Positions 12,901-23,171 of a stretch of 64,000 bases of DNA are shown here, one piece after another. The notes under the pieces are model-generated. The model saw nothing but the letters and a program-made list of their open reading frames with translations. It ran no database searches and was not told the origin of the DNA. Source of the stretch: Aquilaria yunnanensis (taxonomy: Eukaryota; Streptophyta; Magnoliopsida; Malvales; Thymelaeaceae); the NCBI GenBank assembly GCA_039654915.1, contig CM077593.1, positions 111,277,413 through 111,341,412 of the forward strand, read 5' to 3'. Position numbers and translations under genes: made by a program. Position 1 is the first letter of the stretch. Each line of letters starts with the position of its first letter.

Positions 12901-14117
12901 GTTTGGAATGGATACACTCGCATTTTGTTTAGAATGAAATTGAAACATTCATAACTAGTTTAGAATGAAATGAAAACGTGCGCAACTTATTTGGATTTAA
13001 AATATTTATAACTTGTTTAAAAAGAAATGAAAATATTCATAGTTAGTTTAGAATGGAATTATTCACAACTTATTTATAATGAAACAGAAACATTTACAAC
13101 TAATTTAAAATGGAAACATTCACAACTTGTTTAGAATGAAATAGAAACATTCACAACCTATTTCGAATGAAATGGAAACATTCACAACTTGTTTTGAATG
13201 GAAACAATCACAATTTTTTTAGAATGAAAAGGAAACATTCACAACCTGTTTGAAATGGAAACATGTAGAACTTATTTAGAATAAAATTGAAACATTCCTA
13301 GCTAGTTTGGAATGGAAACTTTAACAAGTTGTTTAGAATGAAAATAAAACATTTAGAACTTGTTTCGAATGAAATGAAAACATCCATAACTTGCTTGGAA
13401 TGAAAACATTTATAAGTTGTTTAAAATGAAATTGAAACATTCACAACTTATCAGGTATGGAAATGTTCAAAACTTGTTTTGAATGAAATTGAAACATTCC
13501 CAACCAGTTATGAATGGAAACATTGACAACTTTGTATAAAGTGAAACGGAAACACTCACAACTTGTTTCGAATAAAAAGGAAACATTTACAACTTGCTTG
13601 AAATGAAAACATTAACAACTTGTTTATAATTAAATGGAAACATTTAGAACTTGTTTGGAATAGAAACATCCAGAGCTTGTTTAGAATGAAATAGAAACAT
13701 TTACAACTACTTTAGAATAGAATCATTCACAAGTTATTTAGAATGAAATGGAAACATTCACAACTAGTTTCAACTGAAATGGAAAGATTCACAACTTTTC
13801 TGAAATGAAAACATTTACAACTTACTTGGAATAATATGGAAACATTTACAACTCGTTTAGAATTGAATGAAAACATTTACAAGTAGTTTGTAATGGAAAC
13901 ATTCACAACTTGTTTTTAATGAAATGGAAACATTCACAACTTATTTCGAATGAAATGTAAACATTCACAGCTTGTTTGGAATGAAAACATTCAAAACTTA
14001 TTTAAAATGAAATGAAAACCTTCATCACTTGTTTAGAATAAAATAGAAACATTCACAAATTTTTTTGAATGGAAACCTTCATAACTTGTTTCGAATAAAA
14101 TGGAAATATTCACAAAA
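9920..14117. repeat. 4.2-kb tandem array of interchanging 26-bp and 31-bp units
   Basis: Roughly 145 copies of a unit built on ACATTCACAACTTGTTT + RGAATGAAA. Short units (26 bp) go straight into the next copy; long units (31 bp) add a 5-bp AATGG/AATGA-like block. Copies are diverged by point changes but length is strongly kept. Two later duplications are visible: an 88-bp block at about 10711-10886, and a 436-bp block at about 11751-12186 repeated at 12187-12622. No coding potential: in-frame stops recur with the repeat. Confidence 0.9.
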
Positions 14118-14432
14118 TTTTGAAAAACATTTGGCCCTTAATTGTCATTTTAAAATAACTTAGGACTATTGTTATTTTTTTCAAATTTTGGAAAAGAAGT
14201 AATTTAAAGTTTGGTGGATAAGAGCGGGGCTCCAATATTTGAAGTAGTAAAAATTTATTTAACCTACTACACACCACTAGTAGATCAATAATAAAATCGA
14301 ATATAATGGAGTGGACTTAGAAAGAATTCTGGTATATTATTTTGGTTCTATTATATTTAACCTAATATTTCTAAGATGGCCATTTGGGCTTAAACGCCAA
14401 TTTGACTAGCCCTAGTTAAGGAAACTTTTTAG

Positions 14433-16008
14433 GGTTAGTTGTGTCTGTGGCCCCTAACCTTTTATTGTTGAACTGTTTTGGACCATAACCACATTTTCTT
14501 ATATAGAAAGTCTCTAATCTCATTTAAGTATTCCATTTTAAATTTTTTGTAGATAGAAATAATTAGTATGGACAAAAAATACCACATGGCATGCCAACAT
14601 GAATGATTAGCCATAGTGGCACAATGAATCAACTGATATCAATGGTGTGAAAAATTTTAAAGAAATAAAAAAAAACTTGAAAACCACTGCCAGCTCATCC
14701 CTCTTTTTGACAAGTCATCTGCTAGCGACAGCCTTTGCGATTTTCACCACTTGTTTATCCTTCATCGTTTGATGGCCCAAGAATCCCTTCCACAAAGGCT
14801 TGTGGCTCCTGACATCCATTTGATCATTGATTTGCTAGACTATCTCACTGAATGGGTCACCATTGACTTTTTGGCCTTTACTAACAACAGTTTGAGATTC
14901 ACAAGATTTATAAAATGAGTGAAACCTAGAAACACAGAAAATCCATGGTAGTTAATAAAACCTAGAAACACAGAAATCCAAAGCTCCTGATTGTGCTCGA
15001 AATCAGTGTCGGCACTGTAGTTATGCTCCAATTTCTTCCTCTTCTCTACTATGGTTTTTCATTTGCTTCAATTTGCCCTTTCTATGCTCCAATTGGAATG
15101 GAGCATTTCTTGCTTTTGTTCTTGAATAATGAAGACCAACTTGAAGAAACCGGTGTCTGGTGTTTGGTGGAGGCATGCTTAATTCGCTAGTGGTTCTACC
15201 GTCTGGTTTAGCCAAAATGTGGATGAAAGAGGTGATTCGATCGTTGACTATCACTATCACCAGTTACAATTCAACCTCTCCTAACAACAAAACCTAAATT
15301 TGTGTTACCAAGAACTTCCTCGACAAATTTTTGGTAAAACTCAAAATGGCTTCTACTGGTCCTAGTAACATATATCAATAAAGAGAAAACAACACAATAC
15401 TTTAAAATTAACGTGCACACAAGTGCACATATCTATGGGGAGCAAAATTTAGAGGTAATACGAGATAAACTAAACTTAAATTAAGTGGTTGATGACAGCG
15501 TTGCACTCTAAGCATTTGGCCGTGTTCTCAACCATGGTTTTGCCACAAGTCAAGCATAGCGCAATGTGCTTGCAACTGCTTTTCGTACAACTTTGTTGTG
15601 GATCTGCATCCGTTGTAAGATGATTTTAGAATTAGATCAAACGACATTTTTGGCCAATTTTTATGAGAATTAAGTCATTTAAGGGTATTTGTTCAATTGA
15701 CGTTTTTTTTTTTGGTCAAATCATGGGTTTCAAGTGGGCTAGAGGTTAGGGATATTGGCTGATTATCACTTTCCACGCCATCGATAGCATATAGGTATAT
15801 TTTTGAGTCATTGATAGTAGGTTGATGTATGTATGATTTATTATGCTACCATGGCAAATCGTCCACACTAGTGTGCCACGGGGCATTTTTCTTCCATGCT
15901 AACAGTTGTCATCCACAAAAGGACTAAAATAAACTACTTAAATGAGGCGATGTTAGGGTCCTAAATAGTACAAATAACAAAAGGTTAAAGCCATAAATGT
16001 AATTAACC
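14433..16008. mobile_element. MULE-like element with long imperfect terminal inverted repeats and a captured gene fragment
   Basis: The left end, GGTTAGTTGTGTCTGTGGCC at 14433, is matched in inverted orientation at about 15840-16008 (GGTTAATTACATTTATGGC). Similarity extends about 170-230 bp inward through shared blocks (CTAACCTTTT, TGGCACAATGAATCA-like). The same terminal sequence bounds the element at 49254-51641, so this is a family with at least two members in the window. No transposase is seen, so it is non-autonomous. No convincing target duplication was found. The interior contains a Cys-rich exon fragment, listed separately. Confidence 0.65.
15476..15603 (-). pseudogene. Captured Cys-rich (RING-like zinc-binding) exon fragment inside a MULE
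   Basis: Read from an AG acceptor at 15603 to a TAA at 15476, the minus strand gives an uninterrupted peptide of about 40 residues. It contains SCTKSSCKHIALCLTCGK followed by MVENTAKCLECNAV: seven Cys and one His spaced as in a C-terminal RING-type or zinc-ribbon domain. It sits between the TIRs of the element at 14433-16008, whose other sequence is non-coding, so it is most simply the terminal exon of a host gene captured by the transposon. I do not identify the parent gene. Whether it is transcribed is unknown. Confidence 0.55.
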
Positions 16009-17099
16009 AGATTTTTTATGATACACATGTGATAAAGGAAAGTAAGTTTGATCGGGTTTTAGTTTTTAAAATAAAGTAGCTCTACACACTCCATTGAACC
16101 CCAAATTGTTTCATTTGTAAATTTGGGATAATAACAATAAAGTCCCTAATTTTTTTGAAAATTGTAATTTGATTCTTTTTGTTGTGAAAATTTTCAGTTT
16201 AGTCCCTAGATTTGTTAAGAAAAAAATTACAAAGTGACCGTAAATATTTAGATAAAATTATCAAGTCAATCCCTAAAGTTGAAATGTGTTAGCTTAGTCA
16301 CTGCAGATAATGGCCTACCACATTAGCATTTTATGTTAGAAACAAAAATCTTTAGGGCTGATTTGGCAAAACTTTAAACTTTTAAAGACTAAAGGTGTTA
16401 AAGGTAATTATATTTTAGGATTTGTTTGGCAAATCAATGAATTTTAAAACTGATTTGATGAAATGTAAAACGTTATTGACTTAATGTGTACTCATCACCG
16501 ATATTATGCCCAGAATAAAGGTGTTAGGGGCCGGGCTGAACCCGACTCATTGGACTTGAGCTTTGTCCATTAACTTATCTGTATTACCTAGACTCGAGCT
16601 CAAATTGCTTACATCTAAATTTTGAGACTCGAGCTCAGTCCCTTAAGCTTGATAAGTTCAAATTATTGATAATTTGGTATTTTCAAATTGAAGAAATTAG
16701 ATATTCAAGGTTCCTTGTGCTCATTAAGATACGTACATATGAGATACTTTTAAAACCCCTTAAGCTTGTTAGAATACGGAGCCAGACAGTACTCAACTCG
16801 GGCTTGACACTTTTGTTTTTTTAAGTTCAATAGTACACTTTAACTTAAGCTCGTACTCAATAAAATTTAATCCAATAAGCTTAAACTTGAGATAGAACTC
16901 AAGCCGTCCAAAAAAACTCAAGCTATCCAAGAAAAACCCCGCTATGCCCTTAGGGGAGTTTCTAAAATACGGGGGGTTGTACCAATACCCCCATTTTCCT
17001 GGCTCATCCCCCAACTTTTGGTCTTTGATCAATTAAGGACCCAAGTTTAGAAATATCACAAGAGTATACAAATTAAGAAAATAAAACTGTAACCTGTTG
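16009..17099. other. Intergenic DNA with decayed transposon ends
   Basis: No gene seen. The stretch holds AT-rich segments with AAGTCCCTAA and GTCCCTAGA motifs like decayed MULE termini at about 16130-16330. GAGCTCGAG/CTCGAGCTC-rich segments at about 16540-16900 resemble the foldback element at 60040-60860 but are too decayed to bound. Confidence 0.4.
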
Positions 17100-19665
17100 T
17101 TCAGGTTACAGGTTATACGGTATGTAATTAAGGCTAAACGGTATAATAATTAGGTTAGGTGGTAATTGATTTAGGTTAAATGGTATTAGATTCAGGTTCA
17201 TGTGATATAAAATGTAGATGGTATGAAAATTAGGTTAATATGGTATGATATTCAGGTTTATGTGGCATATGGTTTATTTGGTATATGATTCAGGTTAAAT
17301 GGCACGCAATTCGGGTTAAGTGGTATGAGATTCAGGTTAAATGGTATGATATTGAGGTTATGGTATAGGATTGAGGTTAAATGGTATGATATTCAGGTGT
17401 ACTGGTATGAGATACAGGTTAAATGGTATGAGGTTAAGGTTAAGTGGTATGAGATTCGGGTTCATGTGGTATGAGATTTAGGTTGATATGGTATGGGAAT
17501 CAGGGTATTTTGGTATGATAATTAGGTTACTATGGTATAGAATTCAGGTTAAGTGGTATGCGATTCAGGTTAACTGGTATGAGATTGAGGTTAAATGGTA
17601 TCAAATTCAGGTTAACTGGTATGAGATTAAGGTTAGTGTGGTATGATAATTAAGTTTTTGCGGTATAGGATTCAGGTTAAGTGGTATGCGATTCGGGTTA
17701 ACTGGTATGAGATTCAGGTCAAATGGTATGAGATTGAGGTTATGGTATAGGATTGAGGTTAAATGGTATGATATTCAGGTGTACTGGTATGAGATTCAGG
17801 TTAAATTGTATGAGGTTAAGGTTAAGTGGTATGAGATTCGAGTTCATGTGGTATGAGATTTAAGTTAATATGGTATGGTATTCAGGGTATTTTGGTATGA
17901 TAATTAGGTTACTGTGGTATAGAATTCAGGTTAAGTGGTATGCGATTCAGGTTAACTGGTATGAGATTCAGGTCAAATGGTATCAAATTCAGGTTAACTG
18001 GTATGAGATTAAGGTTATTGTGGTATGATAATTAGGTTTTTGCGGTATAGAATTCAGGTTAAGTGGTATGCGATTCGGGTTAACTGGTATGAGATTCAGG
18101 TCAAATGGTATGAGATTGAGGTTATGGGATAGGATTGAGGTTAAATGGTATGATATTCAGGTGTACTGGTATGAGATTCAGGTTAAATGGTATGAGGTTA
18201 AGGTTAAGTGGTATGAGATTCGGGTTCATGTGGTATGAGATTTAGGTTGATATGGTATGGGAATCAGGGTATTTTGGTATGATAATTAGGTTACTGTGAT
18301 ATAGAATTCAGGTTAAGTGGTATGCGATTCAGGTTCACTGGTATGAGATTGAGGTTAAATGGTATCAAATTCAGGTTAACTGGTATAAGATTAAGGTTAT
18401 TGTGGTATGATAATTAGGTTTTTGCGGTATAGGATTCAGGTTAAGTGGTATGCGATTCGGGTTAACTGGTATGAGATTCAGGTCAAATGGTATGAGATTG
18501 AGGTTATGGGATAGGATTGAGGTTAAATGGTATGATATTCAGGTGTATTGGTATGATAATCAGGTTAAATGGTATGAGGTTAAGGTTAAGTGGTATGAGA
18601 TTCGGGTTCATGTGGTATAAGATTTAGGTTGTTATGGTATGGGAATCAGGGTATTTTGGTATGATAATTAGGTTACTATGGTATAGGATTCAGGTTAAGT
18701 GGTATGCGATTCAGGTTAACTGGTATAAGATTAAGGTTAGTGTGGTATGATAATTAGGTTTTTGCGGTATAGAATTCAGGTTAAATAGTATGCGATTCGG
18801 GTTAACTGGTATGAGATTCAGGTCAAATGGTATGGGATTGAGGTTATGGTATAGGATTGAGGTTAAATGGTATGATATTCAGGTGCACTGGTATGAGATT
18901 CAGGTTAAATGGTATGAGGTTAAGGTTGAGTGGTATGATATTCGGGTTTATGTGGTATGAGATTTAGGTTGATATGGTATGGTATTCAGGGTATTTTGGT
19001 ATGATAATTAGGTTACTGTGGTATAGAATTTAGGTTAAGTGGTATGCGATTTCCGGTTAACTGGTATGAGATTGAGGTTAAATGGTATGAGATTCAAGTT
19101 ATGGTATAGGATTGAGGCTAAATGGTATGATATTAAGGTTTAATGGTATGAGTTTCAGGTTGACTGGTATGATATTTAGGTTCATATGGTATGAGATTAA
19201 GGTTATTGTGGTATGATAATTAGGTTGTTTTGGTATAGGATTTAGGTTAAATGGTATGCGATTTAGGTTAAATGGTATGAGATTCAGGTTATGGTATAGG
19301 ATTGAGGTTCATATGGTATGAGATTAAGGTTATTGTGGTATGATAATGAGGTTGTTGTGGTATGATAATGAGGTTGTTGTGGTATCGGATTCAGGTTAAG
19401 TGGTATGCGATTCAGATTAACTGGTATGAAATTGAACTAAAATGGTATGAGATTCAGGTTATGGTATAGGATTGAGGTTAAATGGTATGATATTAAGGTT
19501 TAATGGTATGAGATTCAGGTTAACCGGTATGAGATTCAGGTTCATATGGTATGAGATTAAGGTTATTGTGGTATGATAATTAGGTTGTTATGGTATAGGA
19601 TTGAGGTTAAATGGTATGATATTAAGATTTAATGGTATGAGATTCAGGTTAAGTGATATGATAAT
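17100..19665. repeat. Minisatellite of about 21-bp monomers with an 18-monomer, 382-bp higher-order repeat
   Basis: About 120 head-to-tail monomers of 19-22 bp, most starting GGTATGAGATTCAGG. From 17383 they are organised into exact higher-order units, 17383-17764, 17765-18146 and 18147-18528 (382 bp each), then 18529-18868 (340 bp, lacking two adjacent 21-bp monomers) and a partial fifth unit from 18869. Within a unit the 18 monomers differ by diagnostic changes (for example one 19-bp monomer and runs of 22-bp monomers), and the same order recurs in the next unit. The flanks, 17100-17382 and about 19100-19665, are monomeric and less ordered. Non-coding. Confidence 0.93.
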
Positions 19666-21839
19666 TAAGGTTTAGGATTAAAATTTAAGGTTTAAGGTTA
19701 ATGATTAGGAATTAGAGTTAGGGATCAGGGTTTATTATTCATTCAATTTTTGGATATTTATTACTATTTAATTCTAGTTCTTTGACATCCATAATAATCT
19801 TCATAATTACTCGTCCTAAATAACCTAGCCTAAAATTACCTAAGATAGAAATTGACATGACTTGTATTTAACTAGAACAAAAAAACCCGAACGTAAAATT
19901 TTGAGTTTTTGGATTATGTTATAGTTATGTTACGGTTAAAGTTTTATTTAGTATTAAATAAATATATAAACAGTATATATAATTATATAAAATTAATATT
20001 ACTCCATATATCTAGATTATTTGCTTCATTTCTAAATAATACATAAATTAAGAAAAATGAAAAAAATTTATCTTTTTTAACATATGAAAAATAAAATTTC
20101 ATAAGAAAATTAGCAGTAACATAAAAATATTACAATCAATGGATTATTGCAAATAAAATTTTATTCAAATTTATTTCTCAAAAATTGGCAACCAATATCT
20201 ACACAATTAGGGTTTAATTTTCATTCAATTTGTTGGGTTTCGTTACTATTTTATAGTTTAATTTAGAAAAAATACATAATTGGATTTAATTATATTTTTT
20301 TGGCATACATAAGAGTTTCTATAATTGCCCGACCTAAATAACTTGGCGTAAAATTACCTAAGCTCGAAATTGACCTAACTTGTATTAAACTCAATCAAAA
20401 ACCTGAATGTAGAATATGTATTCATAATAATAATATTAATATAATAATAAGTAGAAATATGTATTCAGTAAAAAGTATAGTTAATTAATAGAATTATATT
20501 TAATGATATAATTTATTAAATGTAATCATCACATATATAATTAAATTTATTGAAACCAATAAATCATTTATTTATAGGCCTAAAAAGTTTAATTATTAAC
20601 TAATGATATAAATAATGTATATAATTATATAAAATAAATATTAAAATAATTTTTATGATGTTATTAAATTTCAATGAATTTATCTTTTTTAATGTTTAAA
20701 AAAATTCTTAAAAAAATTAATAGTATCAGACAAATATTACAATCAATGGATTGAGGTTTAGGTTTATAGATTAAGATAAGGTTTTTAGGGTTAGGGTTAA
20801 GTATAGGATCAATGGTTTGGGTTTAGGTTTATAGTTTAGATTCACACTTTTAAGTTTTAGGATTATGTTAGAGTTATGTTAGGGTTAAATTTTTATTTAT
20901 TATTATTTTTTACATGACATTAAGGGCTTAGGGTTTAGAGTTATGGATTATAGTTAGAGTTTGAAATAAGTGCAGAAAGTAAATAAAGTGCGGCGCTTAA
21001 CCATCCACGTAAAAATAAGTAAAGTGCATAAAGTAAATAAATGAAGAAAAGTAAATAAATAAAGAAAGTGGGCCTTTTAGCCATCCACTTGAAAAATAAA
21101 AGTGCATAAAGTAAATAAATGCAGAAAACTAATTAAATAAAAAAAGTGAGGCTTTTAGCCATCTATTTTAAAAAAATAAAGTGCATAAAGTAAGTAAATG
21201 TAAATAAAATGACAATAAATAAATACAAAAACAAGGTGGGGCTTTTGGCCATCCACATAAAAGTAGGAGGTATAACCTTCCATAAAAAAATAACAAGAAA
21301 GAAGACAAAAGGAAAAAAAATAAATAAATAAAAACCAAAGTTTATTGTTAGTTTTGCAAAAATTAAAAAAAAGTTAGTGACTTGTATGAAGGAATATGAG
21401 AAGATAAAGGGTTAAAAGAGAATTATACCCTAAGGGAAAAAAATTCAATTATGATATTAAGGTTTAATGGTATGAGATTTAATAATAATAATAATAATAA
21501 TAAGTAGAAATATGTATTCAATAAAAAGTATAGTTAATTAATAGAATTATATTTAATGATATTCAATTTATTTAATGTAATCGTCACATATATAATTAAA
21601 TATATTGAAACCAATAAATCATTTCTTTTGAGGCCTAAAAAGTATAATTTTTAACTAATGATATGAATAATGTATATAATTATATAAAATAAATATTACT
21701 TCATATATCTAGATTATTTGCATCATTTGTAAATAGTACATAAATTAAGAAAGATGAAAAAAATTATGTGTTATTTAGTAGTAATATAAAAAATACTCTC
21801 TCCATCCTGATTATTTTATAAAGGAAATTACATGATTAG
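19666..21839. repeat. AT-rich region of duplicated blocks with scattered telomere-like tracts
   Basis: A block of about 230 bp with AGTAGAAATATGTATTCA, AATAGAATTATATTTAATG and CCAATAAATCATTT occurs at about 20430-20660 and again at about 21495-21700. A partial third copy of its right part (CATATATCTAGATTATTTGC) is at about 20000-20075. At about 20985-21260 a unit of about 75 bp, containing GCTTTTAGCCATC and AGTGCATAAAGTAA, repeats three to four times in diverged form. TTTAGGG-like runs occur at about 19670-19730 and 20745-20960. A Stowaway-like left end (CTCTCTCCATCCTG) lies at 21796. No gene seen. Confidence 0.6.
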
Positions 21840-22290
21840 GCATAAAAGGCTTATATTCAATGTTTTAGGGTTAAGATTTTGTATGGGATTAAGGTTTACG
21901 GTTTAGGGTTTAGGGTTAAGGTTAAAGTTTAGGGTTTAAGGTTAGGGTTAGGTTTAGGATTAAGATTCTGTTTGGGGTTAAGATTTAAGGTTTAGGATTA
22001 AGGTTTAAGGTTTAGGGTTTAGAGTTAAAGTTAAGGATTAAAATTTAAGGTTAGGGTTGGGTTTAGGGGTTAGGGGTTAGGGTTAGATTTAGGATTAAGA
22101 TTAGGGTTTAGGGCTGAGTTCAGAGGTTAGAATTACATTTATGGTTAGTGTTAGGTTTAGGGCTTAGGTTTATGGATTAGTGTGAGCATTAGGTTTAGGC
22201 AAATATTAAGGTCCTATATAGGTTTAGGGTTTGGGGTTTAGGTTGGGTTTTGTGTTTGGGTTGGGTTTTGAGTTTTTGGTTAAGGTTAGG
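21840..22290. repeat. Degenerate interstitial telomere-like repeat (TTTAGGG-type)
   Basis: About 450 bp dominated by variants of the plant telomere heptamer in one orientation: TTTAGGG, GTTAGGG, TTTAAGG and ATTAAGG, with GGTTTAGGGTTTAGGGTTA at about 21900. The heptamer register is often broken by 5-8-bp units, so this is an old internal tract, not a functional telomere. Confidence 0.8.
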
Positions 22291-23171
22291 GTGAGTTTTA
22301 AGATTGTTTGAATTATACTAATTTTTAATATAACTGACATATTAACATATTTTGTAAATTTTCAAAGATTAAGGATAAACAATTTAACAAGGCCACAATT
22401 GAAAACCTAAATCTAAGCATGAACCCCAATTGTTGCCACCACCAAAACCCAGAAAAGCATATACAAGATAAATCAAGTCCTTAATCCCCCATTCTAATCT
22501 TCTCAATTTATATTTCATTGTCAATCCTTTTGGCCATGTTCCCATTTTTTTTTTACCTTTTCTCTAATCCTTAGTCTCATATTTCACCATTTTATATTGT
22601 TAGGTTTGCATCTCACACATTGCAACAGAGATAAACCGGGTTCCCAATTTTATTCATTTGATGATTGAGCTCCGAATTTTATTCATAACAGTAAAACAAA
22701 TTAGGGACCCAATCATCAGATGAAGGTATTTGACCATTGATTGGGAAGAGAAAATCCTAAATCGAGAATTAAGATTTATAAAAGCCTTAAAATTTTAAAA
22801 ACTATATAAGAGTCAAGGGGATATTCAGAATGAGTCAAGGTCATAACCATTCCGCCAATTGCATGACATTGTCTTGGGCATTAATTAATCAATACAATAG
22901 GTAAACAAGCGAGCTGAACTTACAAAATATACAGTAAAGTAGCTAAATACAGCACCTGCGCTCTATAAAAGGTATGTTTTCCTCAAAGGGTTTGCCAATA
23001 ATATAATGGCAGTCAGCTTCAGTTAGAGTTTTCACAAAATTCAAGCCAACATCTGTACATGTCTCTAAACCCTTCCACAAGGGATTGTAACCTACCATTT
23101 TTGGTTTAACCAGGAAACACACACACACACACTTGCTTCTGCATTCTTAGTGCCATCAGAGGATAATGGAA
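22291..23171. other. Intergenic region downstream of the SirB1-domain gene
   Basis: No gene seen. It includes the expected 3' UTR side of the minus-strand gene ending at 23172, an (AC)n run near 23115-23132, and a short imperfect inverted repeat around 22640-22730 (ATTCATTTGATGATTG versus CAATCATCAGATGAA). Confidence 0.45.

Noticed and set aside
9920..14117. The 26/31-bp array considered as a CRISPR-like repeat-spacer array
   Set aside because: There are no unique spacers: the whole period is repetitive, and the host is a plant nuclear genome.
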